A program made the position numbers and the translations under genes. From positions 1 to 5,565 of the forward strand of contig JAOPZO010000131.1 of NCBI GenBank assembly GCA_025964065.1: a stretch of 5,565 bases of DNA. Reading direction: 5' to 3'. The notes under the pieces were generated by a model. It was not told where the DNA came from. It saw nothing but the letters and a program-made list of their open reading frames with translations, and searched no databases. The stretch is from Solirubrobacterales bacterium (GTDB taxonomy: Bacteria; Actinomycetota; Thermoleophilia; Solirubrobacterales; Solirubrobacteraceae). Position 1 is the first letter of the stretch; every line of letters begins with the position of its first letter. Shown here piece after piece: positions 1-5,499 of the stretch.

Positions 1-2
1 CC

Positions 3-59
3 GAGCCCGCGCGGGCGCCGGCGCCCGCGCTGCGGTTCGAGGTCCTCCGCCTCTTCTAG
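3..59 (+). CDS. C-terminal tail of an upstream gene (partial)
   Basis: An open frame enters from the left edge and ends at TAG 57-59. It gives 18 residues: an Ala/Pro/Arg-rich linker-like stretch followed by LRFEVLRLF. All but one of its codons end in G or C, as in the real genes of this window, and the hydrophobic ending looks like a genuine protein C-terminus. It lies 39 bases before the next start, in the same frame and direction, so the two genes may be co-transcribed. The fragment is too short to assign a family, and a chance open frame in GC-rich DNA cannot be excluded. Confidence 0.4.
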   Translation, partial: EPARAPAPALRFEVLRLF

Positions 60-98
60 CCGCCCTGTGCGACGACGGACCGCCGGCTCAAGAACGGC

Positions 99-1766
99 GT
101 GAACCTGCCGACACCCCCGGGGGTGAGCGCCTTCAGCCCACGCGCCGCCCTGCGCTTCGTCGCCGTCCTGCACCTCGCCGGATGCGGCCTCGGCCTGGCC
201 TCGATGCTCCTCCCCCAGCCCGTCGGCCAGGACGACTGGAAGATCTACGTCGTCCTGGCCGCGACCTTCCTCGTCGGTGCCGGGCTCCTCGTACCGCGGA
301 GCCGGGACCGTGACCCGCAGCTCCTGCTCTTCCTGTCGCTCGCCGCCTCGACCGTCCTCATCACCGCCGGCATCCACGCGAGCGGACGCATGACGAGCGT
401 CTACGCGATGTTCTACGTCGGGATGGCGCCCGTCGCCTTCTCCTCCCTCGGGCGGCGTGCGGCGCTCACGCAGGTCGCGCTCGTCGCGCTGGCCTACGGC
501 GCGCTGATGCTGCACGACCCGCCCGCGGGTGCGGCGGAGCGCTGGCTCGTCACGGTCGGGACGGTGCTCGGGGTCGGCCTCATCGTCGGCGTGATGCGGC
601 GCCGGGTCGAGCGCCTCCTCGCCGAGCTGTCCGCCAGCGCCGAGCGCCTCGCCGAGGCGGCGTGCACCGATCCGCTCACCGGCCTCATGAACCGGCGCGG
701 CTTCGAGGAGCGCGTCACGCACGAGCTCGCCCGCATGCGGCGCGGCGGCGCGACCTCGACGCTCGTGCTCTGCGACCTGGACCGCTTCAAGGACGTCAAC
801 GACCTGCTCGGCCACCCCGCGGGCGACGCGGTCCTGCGCCGCGTGGCCGACGTCGCGCGGGACCGCTCGCGCGGCGGGGACGTCATCGCCCGGCTCGGCG
901 GTGCGGAGTTCGGCCTGCTGCTTCCGGCGACGGACGAGGCCGGAGCACTCGAGGTCGCCGAGCGCCTGCGCCGCGCGATCGCCCGCGCGTGCGCCGCGGA
1001 CGGGATCTCCCTCACGTCGAGCGCGGGCATCGCCGTCGCGGCCGAGCACCCGACGGTCACGGAGCTCATGCGGGCCGGCGACGCCGCGCTCCACGCCGCG
1101 AAGGCGCTCGGGCGCGACCGGACCGTCACGCACCGGCCGCACCTCGCCGCGCTGCTCCCGGGGGAGAGCGACCCCGGCGCGGGCGAGCTCTCCCCGCTGC
1201 GCACGACCCTCGCGCTCTCCGAGGCCCTGGACCTGCGCGACCCGTACACCGCGGACCACTCCCGCACCGTGGCCGCCTACGCGCAGGCGATGGCGCGGGA
1301 CCTCGGGTTCACGCCGCGGGGCGCGGCGCGGATGCACCTCGCGGGGCTCCTGCACGACGTCGGGAAGATCGGCGTCTCGGATGCCGTGCTGCGCAAGGCG
1401 GGCCCGCTCGACGCAGCGGAGTGGGACGAGATGCGCACCCATCCCGCGATCGGCGCGCGCCTCATCGGGCCCGTCGCCAGCGACATCGCGGAGTGGGTTC
1501 TCGCGCACCACGAGCGCATCGACGGTGGCGGCTACCCGCGCGGGCTCGCCGGCGATGCGATCCCGCTCGAGGCGCGCATCCTCGCGGCGGCCGACGCGTT
1601 CGAGGCGATGACCTCCGATCGCCCGTACCGCCGGGCGCTGCCCCGGGAGCTCGCGATCGCGCAACTGCGCAAGCACGCGGGCACGCAGTTCGACGCGCGG
1701 GTCGTGGAGGTCTTCGTGCGGGCCCTCGGTGCGCCCACGGACGACGAGCTCGCGGTCGGCACCTAG
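99..1766 (+). CDS. Membrane-bound degenerate GGDEF plus HD-GYP domain protein, predicted c-di-GMP phosphodiesterase
   Basis: This 555-residue protein probably senses c-di-GMP and hydrolyses it at the inner face of the membrane. Six hydrophobic segments (about 19-37, 49-66, 75-94, 101-118, 120-138, 148-165) form the N-terminal membrane or sensor region. A short helical linker (about 167-188) leads to a GGDEF-family domain (about 189-345) that opens with DPLTGLMNRRGF. The metal-binding Asp226 of CDLDRF and Asn234 are present, but the signature is G267-G-A-E-F271, so the third-position acidic residue is Ala. An RxxD inhibitory site (R258-D261) lies exactly five residues before it. The HD-GYP domain (about 365-540) keeps its key residues: H387, H419-D420 with K423 (LLHDVGKIG), H448, HHERIDGGGYP (470-480) and D499. 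Family knowledge predicts c-di-GMP hydrolysis to pGpG/GMP. The GGDEF part is probably a GTP- or c-di-GMP-binding regulatory module and not a cyclase; this is inferred. The start is GTG 99, the first candidate after the in-frame stop at 57-59, with only a weak Shine-Dalgarno; GTG 123 is an alternative. Confidence 0.9.
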   Translation: MNLPTPPGVSAFSPRAALRFVAVLHLAGCGLGLASMLLPQPVGQDDWKIYVVLAATFLVGAGLLVPRSRDRDPQLLLFLSLAASTVLITAGIHASGRMTSVYAMFYVGMAPVAFSSLGRRAALTQVALVALAYGALMLHDPPAGAAERWLVTVGTVLGVGLIVGVMRRRVERLLAELSASAERLAEAACTDPLTGLMNRRGFEERVTHELARMRRGGATSTLVLCDLDRFKDVNDLLGHPAGDAVLRRVADVARDRSRGGDVIARLGGAEFGLLLPATDEAGALEVAERLRRAIARACAADGISLTSSAGIAVAAEHPTVTELMRAGDAALHAAKALGRDRTVTHRPHLAALLPGESDPGAGELSPLRTTLALSEALDLRDPYTADHSRTVAAYAQAMARDLGFTPRGAARMHLAGLLHDVGKIGVSDAVLRKAGPLDAAEWDEMRTHPAIGARLIGPVASDIAEWVLAHHERIDGGGYPRGLAGDAIPLEARILAAADAFEAMTSDRPYRRALPRELAIAQLRKHAGTQFDARVVEVFVRALGAPTDDELAVGT

Positions 1767-1811
1767 CGACGGACACGTGTTCGGAGGACATCCCCCGCGC
1801 AGGTGGCCTGG

Positions 1812-1857
1812 GCGGGAGTCGCGGTCCCGCGCACCATCGGCCGGGTCAGCGGGCCGA
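1812..1857 (+). terminator. Two consecutive GC-rich hairpins, possible terminator of the GGDEF/HD-GYP gene
   Basis: Two perfect 6-bp inverted repeats follow one another. GCGGGA (1812-1817) pairs with TCCCGC (1825-1830) across a 7-base loop, and TCGGCC (1837-1842) pairs with GGCCGA (1852-1857) across a 9-base loop. They lie 45-91 bases after the stop of the upstream gene and just before the thiC promoter candidate, where a terminator would be expected. Neither has a T-run, so they are not classical intrinsic terminators, and short stems are common by chance at this GC content. Confidence 0.22.
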
Positions 1858-1869
1858 GGCGCTGGTGGC

Positions 1870-1899
1870 TCGACGTCGCTCGTGGGGATGCCGTAGCGT
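1870..1899 (+). promoter_or_regulatory. Candidate sigma70-type promoter for thiC
   Basis: A TAGCGT hexamer (1894-1899) fits the TAnnnT -10 pattern of actinobacteria. TCGACG (1870-1875) matches four of six bases of TTGACA with an 18-base spacer. A start about seven bases downstream, near A1907, would place the transcript's 5' end just before the TPP aptamer, which is the expected geometry. The -35 match is only moderate and there is no experimental support. Confidence 0.4.
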
Positions 1900-1915
1900 C
1901 CGGCGCACAAAAAAA

Positions 1916-1994
1916 CCGGGGAGCCCGTTCGGGCTGAGAGGACGCAACCGCGTCGACCCGCCGAACCTGATCTGGGTCATGCCAGCGAAGGGAG
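1916..1994 (+). promoter_or_regulatory. TPP riboswitch (THI element) controlling thiC
   Basis: The conserved aptamer blocks occur in order. P2 forms from CGGG 1917-1920 with CCCG 1957-1960. P3 is a minimal 4-bp hairpin, GCCC 1923-1926 with GGGC 1931-1934, closed by GTTC. The invariant CTGAGA is at 1934-1939. An optional P3a hairpin pairs GACGC 1941-1945 with GCGTC 1950-1954 around AACC. Then come GAACCTGATCTGG (1963-1975) and CATGCCAGCGAAGGGA (1978-1993), forming P4 (CCT/AGG) and P5 (CTGG/CCAG). TPP binding should stabilise this fold. The 3' strand carries the thiC Shine-Dalgarno, so the switch is expected to repress translation when thiamine pyrophosphate is plentiful. A closing P1 helix is not evident: the 5' flank is a run of seven A (1909-1915) with no complement in GCACAC (1994-1999). 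Confidence 0.95.
1988..1994 (+). promoter_or_regulatory. thiC ribosome binding site inside the TPP aptamer
   Basis: AAGGGAG (1988-1994) lies five bases before ATG 2000 and is the only good Shine-Dalgarno match there, so it fixes the thiC start. Its AGG is also the 3' strand of aptamer helix P4. The ligand-bound fold can therefore hide the ribosome site directly, with no separate anti-Shine-Dalgarno hairpin needed. Confidence 0.85.
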
Positions 1995-1999
1995 CACAC

Positions 2000-3376
2000 A
2001 TGCCGCACCGCAGCGCTTATGAGCCGACGGCCGACCGCCGCACGCAGCGCCGTCTGGCCCTCGATCGAGTCGTCACCCCGGAGATGCAGCGCGTCGCCGA
2101 GCGCGAACACCTCACGGGTGAGCAGGTGCGCGCCGAGGTCGCGCGGGGACGGATGGTGATTCCCGCGAACCACCACCACGCCGCGCTCGATCCGATGGGG
2201 ATCGGGTTGCGAGCCGGCGTCAAGGTGAACGCGAACATCGGCTCGTCGCCGACGACGTCCTCGCCGGCGGGAGAGGTCGAGAAGCTCACGGTGGCGGAGA
2301 AGTGGGGCGCCGACACTGTCATGGACCTCTCGACGGGCAAGGACCTCGACGAGACGCGGACAGCGATCATCGAGGCATCCACCGTTCCCATCGGGACCGT
2401 GCCGATCTACCAGGCGCTTGAGCAGGTCAAGCAGCCGGAGGACCTCGACATCGGCAGGCTGCTGGAGGTCATCGAGGTGCAGGCGCGCCAAGGAGTCGAC
2501 TACATGACCATCCACGCCGGCGTTCGGCTGGAGCACCTGCCGCTCTGCCAGCACCGGGTGACGGGCATCGTCTCGCGGGGCGGCGGGCTCCTCGCGCGGT
2601 GGATGGTGCACCACAAGGCCGAGAATCCGCTCTACGAGCACTTCGATGCCGTGCTGGACATCTGTCGTGAGCACGACGTCACGATCTCCCTGGGCGACGG
2701 CCTTCGCCCCGGTTCCATCGCGGATGCCTCCGACGCCGCGCAGTTCGCCGAGCTCGACACGCTGGGAGAGCTCGTGCAGCGCTGCTGGGACGCCGACGTC
2801 CAAGCGATGGTCGAGGGACCGGGCCACATCCCGCTCGACCAGCTGGAGATGAACGTCCGCCGCCAGCAGCAGGTCTGCCAGGAGGCGCCGTTCTACACGC
2901 TCGGTCCCCTGGTCACCGACATCGCGCCGGGCTACGACCACATCACCTCCGCCATCGGCGCGGCGATCGTCGGCTGGCACGGCACGTCGATGCTCTGCTA
3001 CGTGACGCCGAAGGAGCACCTCGGCCTTCCCGACGCCGAGGACGTCAAGGAGGGGCTGATCGCCTACCGGATCGCGGCCCACGCCGCCGACCTCGCGCGA
3101 GGCGGAGCGTCGGGACGCCGGGCGGCACGGTGGGACCGCAAGCTGTCCGAGGCGCGCTTCGCGTTCGACTGGAACGCCCAGTTCGACGCGGCGCTCGACC
3201 CCGCGACCGCCCGGGCGATGCACGACGAGACCCTGCCCAACGACCACTTCAAGAGCGCGGAGTTCTGCTCCATGTGCGGACCGAAGTACTGCCCGATGCA
3301 CAACTTCCGCGACGTGGACTGGACGCAGCTCGCCGATGTCGTCGCCGAACGCAAGCGAGGTCGGCAGGCGACGTAG
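2000..3376 (+). CDS. thiC: Phosphomethylpyrimidine synthase ThiC
   Basis: ThiC is a radical-SAM enzyme with a [4Fe-4S] cluster. It rearranges 5-aminoimidazole ribotide (AIR) into 4-amino-5-hydroxymethyl-2-methylpyrimidine phosphate (HMP-P), the pyrimidine half of thiamine, in the cytoplasm. The 458-residue product shows NANIGSS (77-83), YMTIHAG (168-174), the SRGG loop (192-195), SLGDGLRPG (230-238), MVEGPGHIPLDQ (270-281), GYDHITSAIGAA (311-322) and LCYVTPKEHLGLP (332-344). The cluster motif C423-x2-C426-x4-C431 lies near the C-terminus, as is typical for this family. It is of the short ThiC type, about 170 residues shorter than E. coli ThiC, because it lacks most of the N-terminal extension. 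The start at ATG 2000 is set by AAGGGAG and by the TPP riboswitch just upstream, which implies feedback control by TPP. The next gene is convergent, so thiC appears monocistronic on its downstream side. No truncation or missing key residue is visible. Confidence 0.98.
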   Translation: MPHRSAYEPTADRRTQRRLALDRVVTPEMQRVAEREHLTGEQVRAEVARGRMVIPANHHHAALDPMGIGLRAGVKVNANIGSSPTTSSPAGEVEKLTVAEKWGADTVMDLSTGKDLDETRTAIIEASTVPIGTVPIYQALEQVKQPEDLDIGRLLEVIEVQARQGVDYMTIHAGVRLEHLPLCQHRVTGIVSRGGGLLARWMVHHKAENPLYEHFDAVLDICREHDVTISLGDGLRPGSIADASDAAQFAELDTLGELVQRCWDADVQAMVEGPGHIPLDQLEMNVRRQQQVCQEAPFYTLGPLVTDIAPGYDHITSAIGAAIVGWHGTSMLCYVTPKEHLGLPDAEDVKEGLIAYRIAAHAADLARGGASGRRAARWDRKLSEARFAFDWNAQFDAALDPATARAMHDETLPNDHFKSAEFCSMCGPKYCPMHNFRDVDWTQLADVVAERKRGRQAT

Positions 3377-3539
3377 CGCGGCCGACCCTCGTCGGACGCT
3401 GCTCGCCCCCGGACGCGCCGAGCGTGTCGCCCGTGCCCCCGCCGAGGTCGACGCGCGCGCGTCGGGATGGGTTGGCGTTACCGATCTGCGGCACCGCTTC
3501 CCCGTACGCCTTGGCTCAGACGCAGCAGGACGGGTGGGG
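3377..3539. terminator. Convergent intergenic gap with two weak hairpins
   Basis: This gap separates the 3' ends of thiC (+) and the RraA-like gene (-). Six bases after the thiC stop, CCGAC (3382-3386) pairs with GTCGG (3391-3395) around CCTC. A perfect 16-base palindrome, CGACGCGCGCGCGTCG (3449-3464), could form a 6-bp stem in transcripts from either strand. Neither is followed by a T-run on either strand. A bidirectional terminator is plausible from position but unproven. I see no gene in this stretch. Confidence 0.25.
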
Positions 3540-4214
3540 TCATACGTGTCCGAACTTCGCGAGGGCCTCCGTCAGCGTCAGTCCCTGGCTCAACTCGTCG
3601 CGGATCTTCTGCTCCGTCGAGCCGATTGCCTCGGAGCGCTCCAGAACCTCTTCGACGAGCGCCGCTGGAATCGCGATGGCGCCGTCCTCGTCGGCGAGCA
3701 CGAAGTCGCCGGGGGCGATCGTCACCGTGCGCGAGGTCGCGCCCGGCACGGTCACGGGCACCTCGTACCCGGTCACCTTCCAGCGCCCGATCGACTGCAC
3801 CGGCGTGCGATAGCGGGCGTAGACGGGATACGCATGGTGGCCGAGCCAGCGCACGTCGCGCACGCCGCCGTCGACGAGCGCGCCAACCGAGCCGCGCTCT
3901 TTCATCCCGAGCGCGATCAGCTCGCCGAAGAAGCACACCCCCACCCCACCGCCAGACCACACGGACACCGAGCCGGGACCGACCGCGGCGCAGGCCTCCA
4001 TCTTCGCCCGGTCGCCGCCGCTGCGTGCAGAGGGTGCCATCTGGCCCTGGATCGTGAACGCCCATCCGGCGAGCTTGCCCGCGTCGACCGGGAACGGGGC
4101 AAAGTCCTCGGACAGCCCCTGGTCGGGCAGGCCTAGCTCGTCGAGGATGTCGGCGACGTTGGAGGAATCGACGACCAGGAAGCGCTGGCGGATGGTGTCA
4201 GGATCGGTGCTCAT
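3540..4214 (-). CDS. RraA/HMG-aldolase family protein
   Basis: The 224-residue product belongs to the RraA-like fold, which contains class II (divalent-metal) pyruvate aldolases. These cleave 4-hydroxy-4-methyl-2-oxoglutarate or 4-carboxy-4-hydroxy-2-oxoadipate, and the family also includes the RNase E inhibitor RraA. The signature FFGELIALGMKERGSVGALV runs from 95 to 114 and is followed by DGGVRD (115-120), in which R119 and D120 match the substrate- and metal-binding Arg-Asp of the aldolases. PGDFVLADEDGAIAIP (168-183) is the conserved C-terminal strand pair, and DSSNVADILDELG (16-28) is the usual N-terminal helix. The length is normal for the family. The start ATG 4214-4212 has AAGGAG nine bases upstream. 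It follows the SDR gene by 20 bases and is the last gene of the - strand operon. That context favours a catabolic aldolase or related lyase over RNase E control, but the substrate is unknown. Older annotation as a demethylmenaquinone methyltransferase is not supported by the fold. Confidence 0.88.
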   Translation of the reverse strand: MSTDPDTIRQRFLVVDSSNVADILDELGLPDQGLSEDFAPFPVDAGKLAGWAFTIQGQMAPSARSGGDRAKMEACAAVGPGSVSVWSGGGVGVCFFGELIALGMKERGSVGALVDGGVRDVRWLGHHAYPVYARYRTPVQSIGRWKVTGYEVPVTVPGATSRTVTIAPGDFVLADEDGAIAIPAALVEEVLERSEAIGSTEQKIRDELSQGLTLTEALAKFGHV

Positions 4215-4223
4215 GCGGTGGTG

Positions 4224-4229
4224 CTCCTT
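4224..4229 (-). promoter_or_regulatory. Ribosome binding site of the RraA-like gene
   Basis: On the - strand AAGGAG lies nine bases before ATG 4214-4212, in the 20-base gap after the SDR stop codon. It supports this start and independent translation of the last operon gene. Confidence 0.7.
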
Positions 4230-4234
4230 CGGAG

Positions 4235-5020
4235 TCAGATGCTTGCGATCAGCCCGCCGTCGACGCGCACCACCGAGCCGGTGATGTACGACGCGCGCGC
4301 GCTGGCGAGGAAGGCGAAGGCGGCCGCGTACTCGTCCGGCTCGCCGTAGCGACAGACCGGGATCGCGCCGATGCTCCTGGCGATCACCTCGTCGACCGAC
4401 ACGCCCTCGCGGCCGGCTTTCGCCTCGTCGAGGCTGCGAACACGCGCGGTCGCGATCCGCCCCGGCACGACGATGTTCGCCGTCACGCCGTCGCCGCCGA
4501 CCTCTCCGGCGAGCGTCTTGGACCAGCCGACGAGCACCAGCCGGAGCGCGTTCGATATGCCGAGGTTCGGGATCGGCGCGACAACGCCCGACGATGCGCT
4601 CGTGATGATCCGTCCCCAGCCGCGCTCACGCATCGCGGGCAGGACGAGATCGGTCAGGCGCATGACCGCGACCACCATCGAGTCGAAGTGCTTGCGCCAG
4701 TCCTCGGGGTCGATGCCGACGATCGCCGTCGGCGGCGGTCCTCCGGTGTTGTTCACCAGGATGTCGATGTCGCCGCCCGCCACGCGCACCCGGTCGAGAG
4801 ACGCCTCGAACGCATCGATCTCGCGGAGGTCCCACGCGAACGCGGTGGCGTCGCCGCCGTCGTCACGGATCGCCGCGGCCGTGCTCTCAGCGGCCGCTTG
4901 GTCGAGATCAGCGGCTGCGACGCGCACGCCCTCTGCCGCGAGCGCCCTCGCGATCGCGCCGCCGAGACCCCCGCCCGCGCCCATCACGAGCGCATGCCTG
5001 TCGTCGATTCCAAGGTCCAT
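4235..5020 (-). CDS. Atypical SDR-family oxidoreductase lacking the Tyr-x3-Lys pair
   Basis: This 261-residue protein has the short-chain dehydrogenase/reductase fold. The N-terminal Rossmann glycine motif is MGAGGGLGGAIA (13-24), an acidic D38-L-D40 ends strand 2, WDL is at 63-65, and NNTGG (90-94) replaces the usual NNAG. ITSASSG (139-145) carries the catalytic-type serine, and the C-terminus ends with YITGSVVRVDGGL (245-257). The normal Tyr-x3-Lys is missing: PIPNLGISNALR (149-160) places Ser156 and Arg160 at those positions. From memory this resembles a known group of beta-ketoacyl-reductase-like SDRs with a non-classical active site, so it is probably a functional variant and not a decayed gene. 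NAD(P)-linked oxidoreductase activity is plausible but the substrate is unknown. D38/D40 at the end of strand 2 suggests NAD(H) over NADP(H). ATG 5020-5018 is preceded by GGAG eight bases upstream. It lies 14 bases after the ornithine cyclodeaminase-like gene and 20 before the RraA-like gene, so the three form one operon. Confidence 0.9.
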   Translation of the reverse strand: MDLGIDDRHALVMGAGGGLGGAIARALAAEGVRVAAADLDQAAAESTAAAIRDDGGDATAFAWDLREIDAFEASLDRVRVAGGDIDILVNNTGGPPPTAIVGIDPEDWRKHFDSMVVAVMRLTDLVLPAMRERGWGRIITSASSGVVAPIPNLGISNALRLVLVGWSKTLAGEVGGDGVTANIVVPGRIATARVRSLDEAKAGREGVSVDEVIARSIGAIPVCRYGEPDEYAAAFAFLASARASYITGSVVRVDGGLIASI

Positions 5021-5028
5021 GGTTCAAG

Positions 5029-5032
5029 CTCC
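5029..5032 (-). promoter_or_regulatory. Ribosome binding site of the SDR gene
   Basis: On the - strand CGGAGC (core GGAG, 5032-5029) lies eight bases before ATG 5020-5018, within the 14-base gap after the upstream stop. It supports the chosen start. Confidence 0.55.
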
Positions 5033-5034
5033 GT

Positions 5035-5499
5035 TCAGTCCGTGGGAGTGTGGTCGCCGATCTGCACGACCACGCCGGCACCGGCGGCCTCGGCCGCAAG
5101 CCAGGCGTGATGGGCGCAGACGACGTCCTGGATGGCGACACCGGACGAGTCGAACAGCGTGATCTGCGCGTCGTCGGTGCGCCCCGGGATGAGCCCCTCG
5201 GTCACCTCGCCGATCTCGCCGCCGAGGTCGTCCGCTGTGACCAGGCCGGCCGCTATAGCGGTCGAGAACTTCCCGTCGGCAACCGCCTCCTCGCGCCCGT
5301 CACCGATCACGTGGCAGCGAGCGAGCGCGTCGGCCGCAATCTCGTAGCGGATGCCGATCGCCGTGACGTGCTGGCCAGGGCTAAGGTGCGACGCGAGGAG
5401 CACCGGCTCGGGCGCGTTCGTCGCGGTGACGATGACGTCAACGCCGTCGACCGCCGCTTCGACCGTGTCGACCGGCGTCGCGCGCGAGCGGCGCCGCGC
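5035..5499 (-). pseudogene. Ornithine cyclodeaminase/mu-crystallin family gene, C-terminal half only
   Basis: The - strand frame ends at TGA (5037-5035) and is open up to 5499, giving 154 residues. Family members are usually about 310-340 residues. What remains is the C-terminal half: the dinucleotide-domain part VDGVDVIVTATN, then SPGQHV, an EEAVADGKFS segment, LGGEIGEVTEGLIPGR, and ITLFDSSGVAIQDVV before a helical tail. These match the ornithine cyclodeaminase / ketimine reductase / alanine dehydrogenase superfamily, whose members use NAD(P)H on imino or amino acids. The GxGxxA nucleotide motif and the N-terminal substrate domain are absent. Family-like sequence stops near 5480, and a TAG lies in frame at 5502-5500. 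A GTG at 5403-5401 is in frame but would start inside the Rossmann domain, so it is not a credible native start. The gene was the first of the three-gene operon. The loss could be a real deletion or rearrangement, or an assembly join. Confidence 0.75.

Noticed and set aside
1769..1783. ACACGTGT palindrome just after the GGDEF/HD-GYP stop, considered as a terminator or operator
   Set aside because: The stem is at most five base pairs with a four-base loop and no T-run, and there is no second copy to suggest an operator.
1763..3301. A 512-codon - strand open frame antisense to thiC
   Set aside because: It is the mirror of a well-conserved thiC sequence, has no recognisable family motif, and exists because stop codons are rare at this GC content.
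662..3376. A single 904-codon + strand open frame running from inside the GGDEF gene through the spacer into thiC
   Set aside because: Only the part from ATG 2000 matches ThiC. The upstream part is an Arg/Pro/Ala-rich off-frame reading of the GGDEF/HD-GYP gene and of the riboswitch, so this is not a fusion protein.
3336..4136. A 266-codon + strand open frame overlapping the thiC end and the RraA-like gene
   Set aside because: The - strand reading shows clear RraA-family motifs, and the + reading has none.
4371..5162. A 263-codon + strand open frame antisense to the SDR gene
   Set aside because: Its composition is Ser/Arg/Thr-rich low-complexity, typical of a shadow frame, and the - strand frame shows the full SDR fold.
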